Positions 19,078 to 29,040 of a stretch of 64,000 bases of DNA are shown here, piece by piece. Origin of the DNA: an uncultured Acidobacteriota bacterium (GTDB lineage: Bacteria > Acidobacteriota > Blastocatellia > Pyrinomonadales > Pyrinomonadaceae); NCBI GenBank assembly GCA_937859595.1, contig CALMAH010000013.1:186001-250000 (forward strand), in the 5' to 3' direction. Under the pieces are notes generated by a model. That model was given only the letters and a program-made list of their open reading frames with translations. It was not told the DNA's origin and made no database searches. Positions within the stretch are counted from its first letter, which is position 1. Every line of letters begins with the position of its first letter. The translations under genes were made by a program, and so were the position numbers.

Positions 19078-19400
19078 GCGACGCTCTGTACCTCGATCTC
19101 AATACCACCAACCATTTTCGCAAAAATGTTATACAGCAGAGCACCGATCGCTCCTCCGATAAATCCCATTATTCCGTAGAAAATAGGAAAAAATATCATG
19201 GCCACGATCCCGCCGATAACCCCTGCGCCTCCTATCGCCAACGCAGCGTCGCCCCCGATCAGTCCGGCGCCAAATAGCGAGTAAACAATTATGATCAAAC
19301 CGTAGACGACCCCGATCAACAATCCGATCACAAAAAACATCACTCCGTAGATCTTTGCAAGCGAAAGTACACCGACCTTGTTTATTTTTAGTTTATTCAT
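19074..19400 (-). CDS. DUF3566-like small membrane protein
   Basis: 108 residues, with three to four hydrophobic segments (about 15-40, 45-70, 70-100), rich in glycine and isoleucine. The N-terminal KINKVGVLSLAKIYGVMFFVIGLLIGVVYGL block resembles the DUF3566 family. Function is unknown. Its stop overlaps the rlmD start, so the two form a small operon. Upstream lies a 175-bp gap before the next gene's stop, in which nothing definite is seen. Confidence 0.8.
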   Translation of the reverse strand: MNKLKINKVGVLSLAKIYGVMFFVIGLLIGVVYGLIIIVYSLFGAGLIGGDAALAIGGAGVIGGIVAMIFFPIFYGIMGFIGGAIGALLYNIFAKMVGGIEIEVQSVA

Positions 19401-19575
19401 TTGTAAGTGCTCCCGTGAAGATGAGGTAAACCGCCCTCTTATGTATCACAAAAAATGCCGAAACCAAACTTTGCCGGAAAAGATGGCCGGACGAAACTTG
19501 GTTTCGAGCAATTATGTGGAGCTTTTCCAAAGCTGTCTCTGAGTCAACAGCCGCCTGCTATCCGACCGGCTGTTA

Positions 19576-20274
19576 CTAAACGTAGAACAGACCGATCCGC
19601 GGAATTCCGTATTCTTCCCTAAGCCTCTTTAGCGTCATCAGACGTTCCGTTTGTGCAAATGACTCCTTGTCCATGGTCTTTCTATATTCCTTCAGCTGGG
19701 CGGCCACTTCCCCGACTATTCTCTTTCTCATCCCGCTTTCACCTTTCAGCATCAGGGCCTCGTCAAGAAATCGTTCGATATCTAGCATGGAACGATCGGT
19801 CGCCCCTGGATCATCGGAGATTCCTTCGCCTAGTTGTTCGAGCCTCGCGACCGATCGTTCAATATCCTCGATCAGTTCAGGGGCCCTGACCTCGCGTAGA
19901 GCCCGGCAAACGGATATTATGTGTTCCAGGGCTGCTTCTCGGGATATCATCGTTTCCGAAACAGATGCGGTTTCCGCGGAACCTGCCCCGACACGGGCGG
20001 CTAGCCATTCAGAATATTGCGCTTCGACCTCTTCTCGGCAAAACACAAGACTCTTTATCGTCCGCGGGCGGGGATTTTTATCAAAGTTGTCAAAGACGCT
20101 TTCAATAGCACGCAAAACCACGTGTAGCGGAATACCGCGCTCCCGCCAGCCTTCGATCATTGCCCAGTCGATAGGGCTCAAAAGTAAATGCTTGCCCCGC
20201 CGTCGTACAAAGACGTCCTCGATCTCCGTAAAGTAATTAAAGTAATTCAATATAGCCAACTCCGTTGGATTCAT
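19576..20274 (-). CDS. Conserved-looking soluble protein of unknown function
   Basis: 232 residues from the ATG at 20274; an upstream in-frame ATG at 20370 would add 32 residues that look unlike protein and lie in the divergent promoter gap. The N-terminal half ([47 protein letters not shown]...) and the C-terminal helices ([39 protein letters not shown]) are mostly helical and charged, with no membrane segment or known motif. It diverges from the methylmalonyl-CoA mutase gene (141 bp between starts). No function is proposed. Confidence 0.72.
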   Translation of the reverse strand: MNPTELAILNYFNYFTEIEDVFVRRRGKHLLLSPIDWAMIEGWRERGIPLHVVLRAIESVFDNFDKNPRPRTIKSLVFCREEVEAQYSEWLAARVGAGSAETASVSETMISREAALEHIISVCRALREVRAPELIEDIERSVARLEQLGEGISDDPGATDRSMLDIERFLDEALMLKGESGMRKRIVGEVAAQLKEYRKTMDKESFAQTERLMTLKRLREEYGIPRIGLFYV

Positions 20275-20415
20275 TATACAGAGCAAACCGGTGATCACTC
20301 GTCTCCATCTCAACACCTTTCCGGTCAGTCGAACAAGAACAAAGTGCGGTCCGATAACAGCGTAAGACAAACTTCAGATTGCACGAAACGCCGGTCAGAT
20401 TTAGAATTCAGCAAT

Positions 20416-22011
20416 ATGACCGAAAGGCGAGAACGCTTTCAAACCTCATCCGGGATAGATTTACCCAACGATTTCAATCCGGACAATGTTGAAGAGATCG
20501 ATGACGATCGGGACCTCGGCCGTCCTGGCGAGTATCCCTATACCCGCGGCATCCGGCGAAATATGTATCGCGGACGGTTTTGGACGATGCGACAGTATGC
20601 CGGCTTTGCCACTGCTGCTGAATCCAACAGGCGATACAAATATCTTCTATCACAGGGCACAACGGGGCTCAGCGTGGCCTTTGATCTTCCTACACAGATC
20701 GGCCTCGACTCGGACGATCCGCTCTCAACAGGTGAGGTAGGCAAAGTTGGGGTCGCGATCGACAGTCTCGAGGACATGCTGACCTTGTTCGAAGGCATCC
20801 CCCTCGACCAGGTTTCGACCTCGATGACCATAAATGCCACCGCCTCCACCCTTCTTTGTCTTTACCTCGCGGTTGCTCGAAGACAGGGCCTTGCGTTTGA
20901 CAAGGTTAAAGGCACCATCCAGAACGATATATTGAAGGAGTATATAGCTCGCGGGACGTATATCTACCCGCCGGGGCCCAGCCTGCGTCTTATCACAGAC
21001 ACATTCGCGTTTTGTGCCGCAGAGGTACCAAACTGGAATACCATTTCTATCTCCGGCTATCACATTCGCGAAGCAGGTTCTACGGCCGCTCAGGAGATCG
21101 CGTTTACCCTCGCAGATGCGATCTGCTATGTAGAAGCAGCTCTCAATGCCGGTCTCCATATTGACGAATTTGGCCCCAGGCTTTCTTTCTTCTTCAATTC
21201 TCACAACAATTTGCTGGAGGAGATCGCCAAGTTCAGGGCGGCCCGAAGGCTTTGGGCGAGAACAATGAAAGGGCGCTTCGGTGCAGAAGATCCGAGATCG
21301 CAGATGCTTCGCTTTCACACGCAGACGGCCGGTTCCACGCTTACTGCCCAGCAGCCGGAAGTTAATGTGGTCCGAACAACGATCCAGGCCCTTGCCGCGG
21401 TGCTAGGCGGCACCCAAAGCCTTCACACCAATTCGATGGACGAGGCCCTTTCGCTCCCGACGGAACAGGCAGCGCGTGTCGCTCTGCGGACACAGCAGGT
21501 CATAGCCTATGAATCGGGTGTAGCCGATACTGTTGACCCGTTCGCCGGAAGCTATGCGATAGAGGAACTCACCACGCAGCTGGAACATCTCGCGCTGGAA
21601 TATCTGGAAAAGATCGATGCCATGGGCGGTATGCTGAAAGCTATCGAGTCGGGTTACATCCAAAGGGAGATCCAAGACGCTGCCTACGATTACCAACGTG
21701 CGGTGCAGTCTCAAGACGCGATCGTTGTTGGCGTGAACCGGTTTGAAAGCGGAACTGAAGAACCGATACCTACGCTCGTTATTGACTCGAAGATCGAGCA
21801 CGATCAGATCGAACGCCTTCGTGCTTTAAGGGCAAGAAGAAATGGGGCTGCCGCCTCGGATGCCCTTGAGGGCCTCCGGATCGCCGCGGCCGGAGACGAG
21901 AATACCCTCCCCCACATCCTCAATTGTGTCGAAACCTTTGTTACAGTTGGCGAGATAAGTCATTGTCTCAGAGGCGTTTGGGGGGAATATCAGGAAGCTG
22001 TCACGATCTGA
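20416..22011 (+). CDS. Methylmalonyl-CoA mutase, catalytic (large) subunit without B12 domain
   Basis: 531 residues from the ATG at 20416; the 76 extra in-frame residues upstream are not family-like. The TIM-barrel domain is complete ([92 protein letters not shown]). The Tyr in RQYAG and the Arg in ARGTY, which hold the methylmalonyl carboxylate in known mutases, are kept, favouring methylmalonyl-CoA over isobutyryl-CoA. The cobalamin-binding DxHxxG domain is absent, so a separate small subunit should be encoded elsewhere. Role: interconverts (R)-methylmalonyl- and succinyl-CoA in propionate metabolism. Confidence 0.92.
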   Translation: MTERRERFQTSSGIDLPNDFNPDNVEEIDDDRDLGRPGEYPYTRGIRRNMYRGRFWTMRQYAGFATAAESNRRYKYLLSQGTTGLSVAFDLPTQIGLDSDDPLSTGEVGKVGVAIDSLEDMLTLFEGIPLDQVSTSMTINATASTLLCLYLAVARRQGLAFDKVKGTIQNDILKEYIARGTYIYPPGPSLRLITDTFAFCAAEVPNWNTISISGYHIREAGSTAAQEIAFTLADAICYVEAALNAGLHIDEFGPRLSFFFNSHNNLLEEIAKFRAARRLWARTMKGRFGAEDPRSQMLRFHTQTAGSTLTAQQPEVNVVRTTIQALAAVLGGTQSLHTNSMDEALSLPTEQAARVALRTQQVIAYESGVADTVDPFAGSYAIEELTTQLEHLALEYLEKIDAMGGMLKAIESGYIQREIQDAAYDYQRAVQSQDAIVVGVNRFESGTEEPIPTLVIDSKIEHDQIERLRALRARRNGAAASDALEGLRIAAAGDENTLPHILNCVETFVTVGEISHCLRGVWGEYQEAVTI

Positions 22012-22131
22012 ATTTTCGCTGACAAGATCCCTTTTGATGTGATATTCTAGAAATTGAGGCTTCCAAGGCCTCTCCTTGCCTTGTTCTCCCTAGATTACCC
22101 ATTTTTGATCTCACCGTACGAAGACCTCCTT

Positions 22132-23889
22132 ATGGATAAACTCAACGAATATCTTTCGAACCTTGTGTCCAGCGCTAGTGAAGAATTGCGGTTGGAACCT
22201 GACAAAATACCATACCTCGTCTCGGCAAACGGAAACGCCGATATCGCCGCGGATCCGCTTCAAGGAACACAGATAAGCATGATGGTTTTTCCGCTTATCC
22301 CCCCGGATGTTCGCAGCGAACTCCCGCATTCGTCGGAGATCGAGTTCGTACATCCTCATAATTTGGGCCGATTCAATTTTCACATCCGCAAATCACCGGC
22401 CGGTTTCGTCGTTACGGTGCGGCCGGGGCTGGTAAACCAGGAACACGTGCGTCTCGAACGACAAAAGGAACCTGATGTAGCAACCCCTGAGCCGCGGAAC
22501 ACGATCCCAGTGGCGTCAGTCCCGCAAACCGTCAAGATCGATAGCACACTTGAAAATTCGAGGGACACAGGAACGAACGGAGCCGCTGACCAGAACGCGA
22601 CCGTTTACCTTGCACAGGGACCATCCGATGCTCCAAGCGCTGAAGACGCGGTCAACCTGCAATTCGAGAGTTCCAAGCCTGAAATAGTAGAACCGGCGCC
22701 TGAGTATTTTCCAGAGAAAACGGTCGACAAAGGGAACGCGGTCGTCTCGGTCGAAGCGGAGCCGCTTGTTGAAAGGCGCCAAGGTGACCGCAGAACGGTA
22801 AATACGATCGCTCAGGACCGCATGGAGGCACTGTTTAGGGCAATGTCGGACACCGGAGCTTCGGACCTTCATCTTTCTGTAAGCATGCCGCCGATGGTGC
22901 GAAAGGATGGAAGAATCCAGAAGCTGGAATGCACCGAAGAGGTCCTCACTCCGGAGTCGATGCGCGAGCTTTTGACATCGATAATGCCGGAAAAGAACCG
23001 TTTAGAATTCGACGGGCGACACGATACCGATTTTGCCTATGAGATCGAGGGTCTGGCCCGGTTTCGCTGCAATGTCTTCATGGACAGAAAGGGGATGGGC
23101 GGCGTTTTCCGTGTGATACCCGCAAAAATGACTACCGCTGAGCAACTGGGCCTCTCAAAGGCAGTTCTGGGACTTTGTGACCTGTCAAAAGGCCTGGTAG
23201 TTGTTACCGGGCCTACCGGCTCCGGTAAATCGACCACGCTTTGCGCTATGGTCAACCATATAAACATGAACCGCGAGGACCACATCATAACGATAGAAGA
23301 TCCGATCGAGTTCGTACATGACAACATCAAATGTCTCGTGAACCAACGTGAGGTTCACAATCATACCGATTCATTCAAGGACGCACTGCGGGCAGCTCTG
23401 CGCGAAGATCCGGATATCCTTCTTGTCGGGGAGATGCGCGACCTTGAAACGATCTCGATAGCGATAGAAACCGCAGAAACCGGCCACCTTGTATTTGGCA
23501 CACTCCATACCACTACAGCGGCATCTACCGTTGACCGAATAATCGACCAATTCCCAGCCGACCGTCAACAACAGATCCGCGTGATGCTGTCCGAATCGCT
23601 CAAGGGCGTTATTGCACAAACTTTGTTGCCGAAAAAGGGCGGTGGACGTGTGGCGGCCCTTGAGATCCTGATCGTGACTCCGGCCATCAGCAATCTGATC
23701 CGCGAAGGCAAGACGTTCCAGATCCCCTCTGCGATGCAAACGGGCAAAAATCACGGTATGGTGATGCTTAATGACGCCCTTTTTGAACTAGTGAAGAAAG
23801 ATGTTGTCGAACCAAAGGACGCCTATCTAAAATCGGTTGACAAGGCAGGTTTTGAAACGATGCTTAATCGGGGCGGCTATAAGATATAG
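22132..23889 (+). CDS. pilT: PilT-family type IV pilus retraction ATPase with long N-terminal extension
   Basis: 585 residues from the ATG at 22132. The first 225 residues are unlike PilT (an N-terminal globular region, then a low-complexity acidic/proline linker). From about residue 240 the PilT core follows: MEALFRAMSDTGASDLHLSVSMPP, Walker A GPTGSGKSTTL, the Asp box (ITIEDPIEF), Walker B (LLVGEMRDLETI) and the His box TGHLVFGTLHTTTA. PilT powers pilus retraction for twitching motility. The typical protein is about 350 residues, so the extension is notable. Convergent with the efflux operon's tolC-like gene (23 bp apart). Confidence 0.88.
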   Translation: MDKLNEYLSNLVSSASEELRLEPDKIPYLVSANGNADIAADPLQGTQISMMVFPLIPPDVRSELPHSSEIEFVHPHNLGRFNFHIRKSPAGFVVTVRPGLVNQEHVRLERQKEPDVATPEPRNTIPVASVPQTVKIDSTLENSRDTGTNGAADQNATVYLAQGPSDAPSAEDAVNLQFESSKPEIVEPAPEYFPEKTVDKGNAVVSVEAEPLVERRQGDRRTVNTIAQDRMEALFRAMSDTGASDLHLSVSMPPMVRKDGRIQKLECTEEVLTPESMRELLTSIMPEKNRLEFDGRHDTDFAYEIEGLARFRCNVFMDRKGMGGVFRVIPAKMTTAEQLGLSKAVLGLCDLSKGLVVVTGPTGSGKSTTLCAMVNHINMNREDHIITIEDPIEFVHDNIKCLVNQREVHNHTDSFKDALRAALREDPDILLVGEMRDLETISIAIETAETGHLVFGTLHTTTAASTVDRIIDQFPADRQQQIRVMLSESLKGVIAQTLLPKKGGGRVAALEILIVTPAISNLIREGKTFQIPSAMQTGKNHGMVMLNDALFELVKKDVVEPKDAYLKSVDKAGFETMLNRGGYKI

Positions 23890-23912
23890 GCAACCACAAC
23901 CGGATCCACACC

Positions 23913-25742
23913 TCAATTCGGACGTCGAAGTTCGAAAAATCTCGAGTTCACGGCAAACTTGATCCGGTTTTCGTCCTGGATCAGGCTACGCCCGTCAGTA
24001 ACGGTGACATTATTTGCTGAAAGGGTATTCCCGGTAGCTCGCTGAAATTCGGAGATAGCCTTATTGAGGTCGGTCTGGGCCTGCAATTCACGCCCGCGAG
24101 CCGACACAAGTTCGGTCTGCCTTTGGAGAACAAGGTAGAACGTGGTCGTCCCGGACCGAAACTGCCTTTCCTCGCTTTCGTAGAGCTTTTCTGCCGCAGA
24201 TCGGGAAGCCGTTGCCGACGCCAGCCGAGCTTCCGCGGAACGAAGGGCCTGGAGCGCGTTCCTGACCTCGGCCTCGACAATCTGCTCCGTCTGAGCACGC
24301 TGATTGGCGATCCTGTTACCCTCCACAATACTCCGGCCCAGATTGGCCCTAGCCGTTGTATTCCCCCAAGGCAACGTGATTGTCAACCCCACCCGGTAGG
24401 CGGGATAGTCCTGCGCGATCAAATTACCAAGGGAGCTTAGATACCCGCCAACTAGATTCGGCGGCACCCTGCTGCGACCGGTATTCGGATCAAAGGCATT
24501 CGGGGTCTCGGTTCCGGCAAGGCCCTGCGAAGTGTAAGATCCGACGAGATCTATCTGCGGCTTCGTCTGATCGCGAAAATATCGCTGGTCGATGCGATTG
24601 ATCTCTGCAGCAGCTTCGATCTGAACTATCTCCGGCCTGTTGTCGAGGGCCTCGGCAACTGCGGTGTCGAGACCGACTCTGGGTGCGTCAAGGTTCACAG
24701 GCGATATCGGCGTCAGTGCTTGCGACCAGATCTCCGATGTCCTCTCCGTCGAAAGCATGGTCTTGAGGGTGTTCTCCGCCCGGGTAACGTCTTCTTGGGC
24801 CATGTAAACGTTCTGCTCAAAGGTAGTGATCTGTGCTGTCGCCGCCACGACGTCGATCGGTGCCAGAACGCCTTTTTCCACCAACCGCTCATTGCTCTCA
24901 AGTTGGCTGCGTGCCTGTTTTACAGCATCAAGTTGCACCTGAAGATTTCTAAGTGCGAAAGCAAGATTCCAATACGCTTGTTCAACTAAAGCTATTACCT
25001 CGATGGCACGTTGCCGGAATTGCGCATCCGAAAGGCTAAGGTTCCGTTTTGCGATCTCTATTTGCCGTCGGTTGTTGTCAAAGCTCCGATCACGAAACAA
25101 AGGCTGCGTGTAAGAAAATACGAGTGTGCTGGGAAACTGCGGGTTTAAAAATGCATTCGTATTACTAGTGGTAAACCGAGACGAATCAAAGCGGGCCGAG
25201 TAGCTTCCGCCGTACCAAGGCGAAAAGCCCGTCAAACCACCTGATCCGAAGATCCGGCGCTGGGTCACGGCACCATTTACGGCACCGCCGATCAACGAGG
25301 CCGTCGGTATCGTATTGCTCTCAAAGTAGCTCTCTGAAAAGATCAGCGGGTCATAAATGCCCCTGGCTCCGCGAAGATTGAATTCTGCGATCTCGACCGT
25401 ATTGCGGGCCGCGTCAATATCGTTATTGTTCTCTAGCGCCATCCTGATCGCCCCCTCCAGCGAGAGTGGCATTTGCCTGGTGACATCTACGCCTACTCTG
25501 TCCGGTCCCGGGAGAGGACGCGACGGAGCGGAAAAGTCCGGTGCAACCGGAGGCGGATCGTCAGGTAGGGTCACAGGAGTTGCCCGCTCGATCGGCACAG
25601 GTGACGGGCTAGGTAATGGGCTGGGTTCCGGCTTATCCTGTGCCGAAATCCCAACCGCGGCTATCAAAGCGAGAACAGCGGCCACTACCATCTGTCTATC
25701 AAATGCAAGGCCCGAAAAAGGCGAAGAAAATCGAAATGACAT
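23913..25742 (-). CDS. TolC-family outer-membrane efflux protein
   Basis: 609 residues from the ATG at 25742, 4 bp after the RND pump's stop; an earlier ATG in the pump gene is unlikely. Signal peptide: FDRQMVVAAVLALIAAVGISAQ; then a proline/serine-rich linker. Two TolC repeats follow with the usual heptad pattern (ALENNNDIDAARNTVEIAEFNLRGARG ... IEIAKRNLSLSDAQFRQRAIEVIALVEQAYWNLAFALRNL ... LRSAEARLASATASRSAAEKLYESEERQFRSGTTTFYLVLQRQTELVSARG). It forms the outer-membrane channel of the tripartite pump encoded just upstream. Confidence 0.9.
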   Translation of the reverse strand: MSFRFSSPFSGLAFDRQMVVAAVLALIAAVGISAQDKPEPSPLPSPSPVPIERATPVTLPDDPPPVAPDFSAPSRPLPGPDRVGVDVTRQMPLSLEGAIRMALENNNDIDAARNTVEIAEFNLRGARGIYDPLIFSESYFESNTIPTASLIGGAVNGAVTQRRIFGSGGLTGFSPWYGGSYSARFDSSRFTTSNTNAFLNPQFPSTLVFSYTQPLFRDRSFDNNRRQIEIAKRNLSLSDAQFRQRAIEVIALVEQAYWNLAFALRNLQVQLDAVKQARSQLESNERLVEKGVLAPIDVVAATAQITTFEQNVYMAQEDVTRAENTLKTMLSTERTSEIWSQALTPISPVNLDAPRVGLDTAVAEALDNRPEIVQIEAAAEINRIDQRYFRDQTKPQIDLVGSYTSQGLAGTETPNAFDPNTGRSRVPPNLVGGYLSSLGNLIAQDYPAYRVGLTITLPWGNTTARANLGRSIVEGNRIANQRAQTEQIVEAEVRNALQALRSAEARLASATASRSAAEKLYESEERQFRSGTTTFYLVLQRQTELVSARGRELQAQTDLNKAISEFQRATGNTLSANNVTVTDGRSLIQDENRIKFAVNSRFFELRRPN

Positions 25743-25746
25743 TTGA

Positions 25747-28700
25747 TCAGCCGCGAACGGCACCCTCCGCGGAATCTGGTTGATCTTCTTCGCCCGGCCG
25801 GGCGGCTCCCTCTGATGAAGTCGTACGCTTGAACACACCCCACAATCGACCGAAGGTCGCATCCTTAACGCGGGACATGCCGCCTGAGACCTTTCTCATT
25901 ATTTTTGTTTCGGCTGCGTCGTCAAACAGTGAATAGAACACCGGCACGGCCAGCAAGGTCAGCAAGAGGCAAAGAGACTGGCCGCCGACCACCAGGATGC
26001 CGATCGAACGATTGGTCGCCGCACCGGCCCCGCTTCCGAGCGTCAAGGGGATCATTCCTGCAACCAGGGCAAGCGTCGTCATCAAGATCGGCCTCAAACG
26101 GTCACGATTTGCCTGGATGATCGCGTCGTATCGATTCATTCCCCTTGATCGTAAAGTGTTGGTGTGGTCGATCTGCAAAATAGCGTTCTTTTTGACGATG
26201 CCAAACAACAAAAGTATCCCCAATGCCGAAAAAATGTTCAGCGTTTGACCGGCAATTGCCGTAGACAGCAACGCGAACGGGACTGCAAGCGGCAAGGTCA
26301 GCAAGATCGTAACCGGATGGATGAACGATTCGAACTGCGCCGCCAAGACCAGATACATGAACACGAATGAGAGCAGGAAGGCGTAGAGAAACGCCTCATA
26401 GGCACGTTGCAGCTCTCTCGATTGTCCGGTCACACCCGTCACATACTCGGGTCCCATCTGAAGTTCGGAAGCATATTGTCGAAGCCTTGCAAGAGCGTCA
26501 GCCTCAGACGAATTGGGTGGCAGCCCCGCACTGATCGTGACCTGACGCTGCCGGTTGAGTCGGTTTATCGACGAAGGAGCAAGTCCTTCTTCGAGTTTTA
26601 CAACGCGGTCAAGCCCTACTGTCCCGCCGTTCATTGAAGAAACGGTGAAAAGATTGAAATTGCTCCTATCTCTGCGATACGGCTCGTCCGCGCGAACCAC
26701 GACATCGTATTGCTGGGAGCCCTCACTGTAAGTGGAAACGATCTGGCCTGCCGACATTATGTTCAATGCCTGGGCAACGTCTCCCGCTCTGACCCCAAGG
26801 TCTGCCGCTCGCGTGCGGTCGATAACTACGCGTATCTCAGGAGTTCCCACCTCAACCGATGTGTCAGGGTCGCGGAAGGTGGGGTCGGCTCGCAGCCTTT
26901 CCACAAGTTGGTTAGCATAGGAATTCAGTCTCTCCATATCAGGCCCGGCAATGTAGAACCCGATACCAGAACCGCCACGACCGCCGAGACCGATGCTGCC
27001 GGCGATCGATGACGTCGCCGAGACGCTGATCTGATACTCCTTAGAAGAATATTTTCTAGCTATCTGTCTTGCCTTGTCGATCAATTCAGCCTGTGACAAT
27101 TCACGCTCAGAGGGCGGAACCAAGGCTACATTGATAAAGCCGTTGTTGGGGCCGGAACCTCGTCCGAAGCCTGCCAGAACTAGGGTGTTCTTGACGCCCG
27201 GCAGTTCGTCTCTGAGGTCGCGGGAAATACGGTCAAGGATAGACTGGGTGGCGGAAAGCGAAGTGCCTTGTGGCCCCCGAAGCATGACTTGAAACAGCGA
27301 CTCGTCCTCATCCGGCAAAAACGCCATCCCAACGAAATTGAATAACGGATATATTGACAACACGGTACCGATACAAATGAGGACCACGGCCCAACGGAAC
27401 CGCATCGCCAACTCGAGCATAAAGGTATATCCGCCATCAAGCTTTCGCCAAAACCATCCGTCCTTCGACTCTCCGACGTACTTCACCGACGGATCCTTGG
27501 CGTTGACGGGCTCGCCGTCTTTGTCCGGATCAGTTACATGTTTGGGGCGTTTGATCCATCGGGCGGCAAGCATCGGGGTAAGAGTAAAGGCGACAACCAA
27601 CGATACAGCGATCGCCGCGGCCGCCGTCAGGCCGAAGGAAGACATAAATCGCCCAACTATGCCGGTCATAAAACCGACCGGGATAAAAACGGCTAAAAGC
27701 GACAGCGTGGTGGCAAGCACAGCAAGCCCGATCTCCCGCGTTCCCTCGATAGCTGCCTGAAACGGGTCCATCCCCTTTTCTTCTACAAATCGATAAATGT
27801 TCTCAAGTACGACGATCGCATCATCGATGACGATCCCGACCATGAGCGTCAGGGCAAGCATCGTCATCTGATTGAGTGAATACCCGAACGCGGCAATAGC
27901 GGCAAACGCCGCAATGATCGAGACCGGTATAGCGAGAGCGGAAATTATCGTAGAGCGGAAATTCCAAAGGAAAAAGAATACGATCAGCGCCGCGAAGAGG
28001 CCCCCGAGAATTAGGTGCTCCTGAATGGCGTGCAGCGAGTTCTCGATAAACTCGGACTGATCGCGAATGATGGCGACCGTCATATCCTCCGGCAAGTTCG
28101 GAATAATATTAGCCATCCGGTCCTTGACGTTCTTGATCACTGCGATAGTGTTTGCCCCGGCCTGCTTGCGAACGCCTATCGATACCGATTGCACACCGTC
28201 CAGCGAAGCCGCTGAACTTGGCTCTGTTCCGCTCGTTTCCGCCCGGCCGATGTCCCTGACCTTGATCGGAAAACCGTTTCTCACAGCGACCACTATGTCA
28301 TTGAACTGATCGACCGACGTCAGTTTTGACATCGTCCGTACGCCGAGTGTTCGGGGACCTTCTATCAGGTTTCCGCCCGGCAGTTCCTGATTTTGCGACC
28401 GGATCGCGTTCGAGACTTCGGTTACGGAGATGTTGTAAGCCCGCAAACGCTCTGGATTGATGCTGATCCGCACCTGCCGTCGGCGAGGCCCCCACATGAA
28501 CACCTCTCCGACTCCATCCGCCGACTCGATGCGCTTTTGGATGAGGTTTTCGACCAGATCCGTCAATTCGATCACGTTTCGAGGAGCGCTGATTACATAT
28601 TGAAGAACCGGTTGAGAATCTGGGTCGGCCTTTTGGGCTACCGGCGGGTCAGCTGTGTCAGGCAACCGATTGATGATCGTGCTCAGTTTTTGCTGGATCT

Positions 28701-29022
28701 CCTGAAAAGCTACGTCAGGGTCCTTTTCGAGGTTGAACGTCAAAGTAACGTTTGAACTTCCTCGCGAGGAACTCGAACGCATTTCTTCAACGCCCGGAAC
28801 TGTATTCAGCGCACCTTCGACAATGTCGGTTATCTCATTCTCGATCTCGGCCGGTGCGGCTCCCGGGTTGCTGGTCCTAACCGATATCGTTGGGAGATCG
28901 ATCTTTGGAAACCGGTCAACACCGAGTGTGAAGAAGCTAAATCCGCCTACGACCGTGAAGAACAATACGATCACGGTCGCAAAAACCGGACGATGAACAC
29001 AGATCTCAGCTAACCATTGCAT
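25747..29022 (-). CDS. RND efflux pump, inner-membrane transporter (HAE1/AcrB type)
   Basis: 1091 residues with the 12-helix RND layout: TM1 near residue 12 (VFATVIVLFFTVVGGFSFFTLGVDRFP), TM4 with adjacent aspartates GIVIDDAIVVLENIYRF for proton relay, and the second half starting near the internal MRFRWAVVLICIGTVLSIYPLF. The large periplasmic loops are present. It uses the proton gradient to export hydrophobic compounds. Gene order adaptor-pump-TolC on the minus strand is a classic tripartite operon. The spacing of 18 bp from the adaptor and 4 bp to tolC supports one transcript. Substrates are unknown. Confidence 0.95.
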   Translation of the reverse strand: MQWLAEICVHRPVFATVIVLFFTVVGGFSFFTLGVDRFPKIDLPTISVRTSNPGAAPAEIENEITDIVEGALNTVPGVEEMRSSSSRGSSNVTLTFNLEKDPDVAFQEIQQKLSTIINRLPDTADPPVAQKADPDSQPVLQYVISAPRNVIELTDLVENLIQKRIESADGVGEVFMWGPRRRQVRISINPERLRAYNISVTEVSNAIRSQNQELPGGNLIEGPRTLGVRTMSKLTSVDQFNDIVVAVRNGFPIKVRDIGRAETSGTEPSSAASLDGVQSVSIGVRKQAGANTIAVIKNVKDRMANIIPNLPEDMTVAIIRDQSEFIENSLHAIQEHLILGGLFAALIVFFFLWNFRSTIISALAIPVSIIAAFAAIAAFGYSLNQMTMLALTLMVGIVIDDAIVVLENIYRFVEEKGMDPFQAAIEGTREIGLAVLATTLSLLAVFIPVGFMTGIVGRFMSSFGLTAAAAIAVSLVVAFTLTPMLAARWIKRPKHVTDPDKDGEPVNAKDPSVKYVGESKDGWFWRKLDGGYTFMLELAMRFRWAVVLICIGTVLSIYPLFNFVGMAFLPDEDESLFQVMLRGPQGTSLSATQSILDRISRDLRDELPGVKNTLVLAGFGRGSGPNNGFINVALVPPSERELSQAELIDKARQIARKYSSKEYQISVSATSSIAGSIGLGGRGGSGIGFYIAGPDMERLNSYANQLVERLRADPTFRDPDTSVEVGTPEIRVVIDRTRAADLGVRAGDVAQALNIMSAGQIVSTYSEGSQQYDVVVRADEPYRRDRSNFNLFTVSSMNGGTVGLDRVVKLEEGLAPSSINRLNRQRQVTISAGLPPNSSEADALARLRQYASELQMGPEYVTGVTGQSRELQRAYEAFLYAFLLSFVFMYLVLAAQFESFIHPVTILLTLPLAVPFALLSTAIAGQTLNIFSALGILLLFGIVKKNAILQIDHTNTLRSRGMNRYDAIIQANRDRLRPILMTTLALVAGMIPLTLGSGAGAATNRSIGILVVGGQSLCLLLTLLAVPVFYSLFDDAAETKIMRKVSGGMSRVKDATFGRLWGVFKRTTSSEGAARPGEEDQPDSAEGAVRG

Positions 29023-29040
29023 AAATACCCCTTATTCCCT

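Noticed and set aside
20188..20415. N-terminal extension of methylmalonyl-CoA mutase
   Set aside because: It overlaps the divergent gene's start and is unlike the family.
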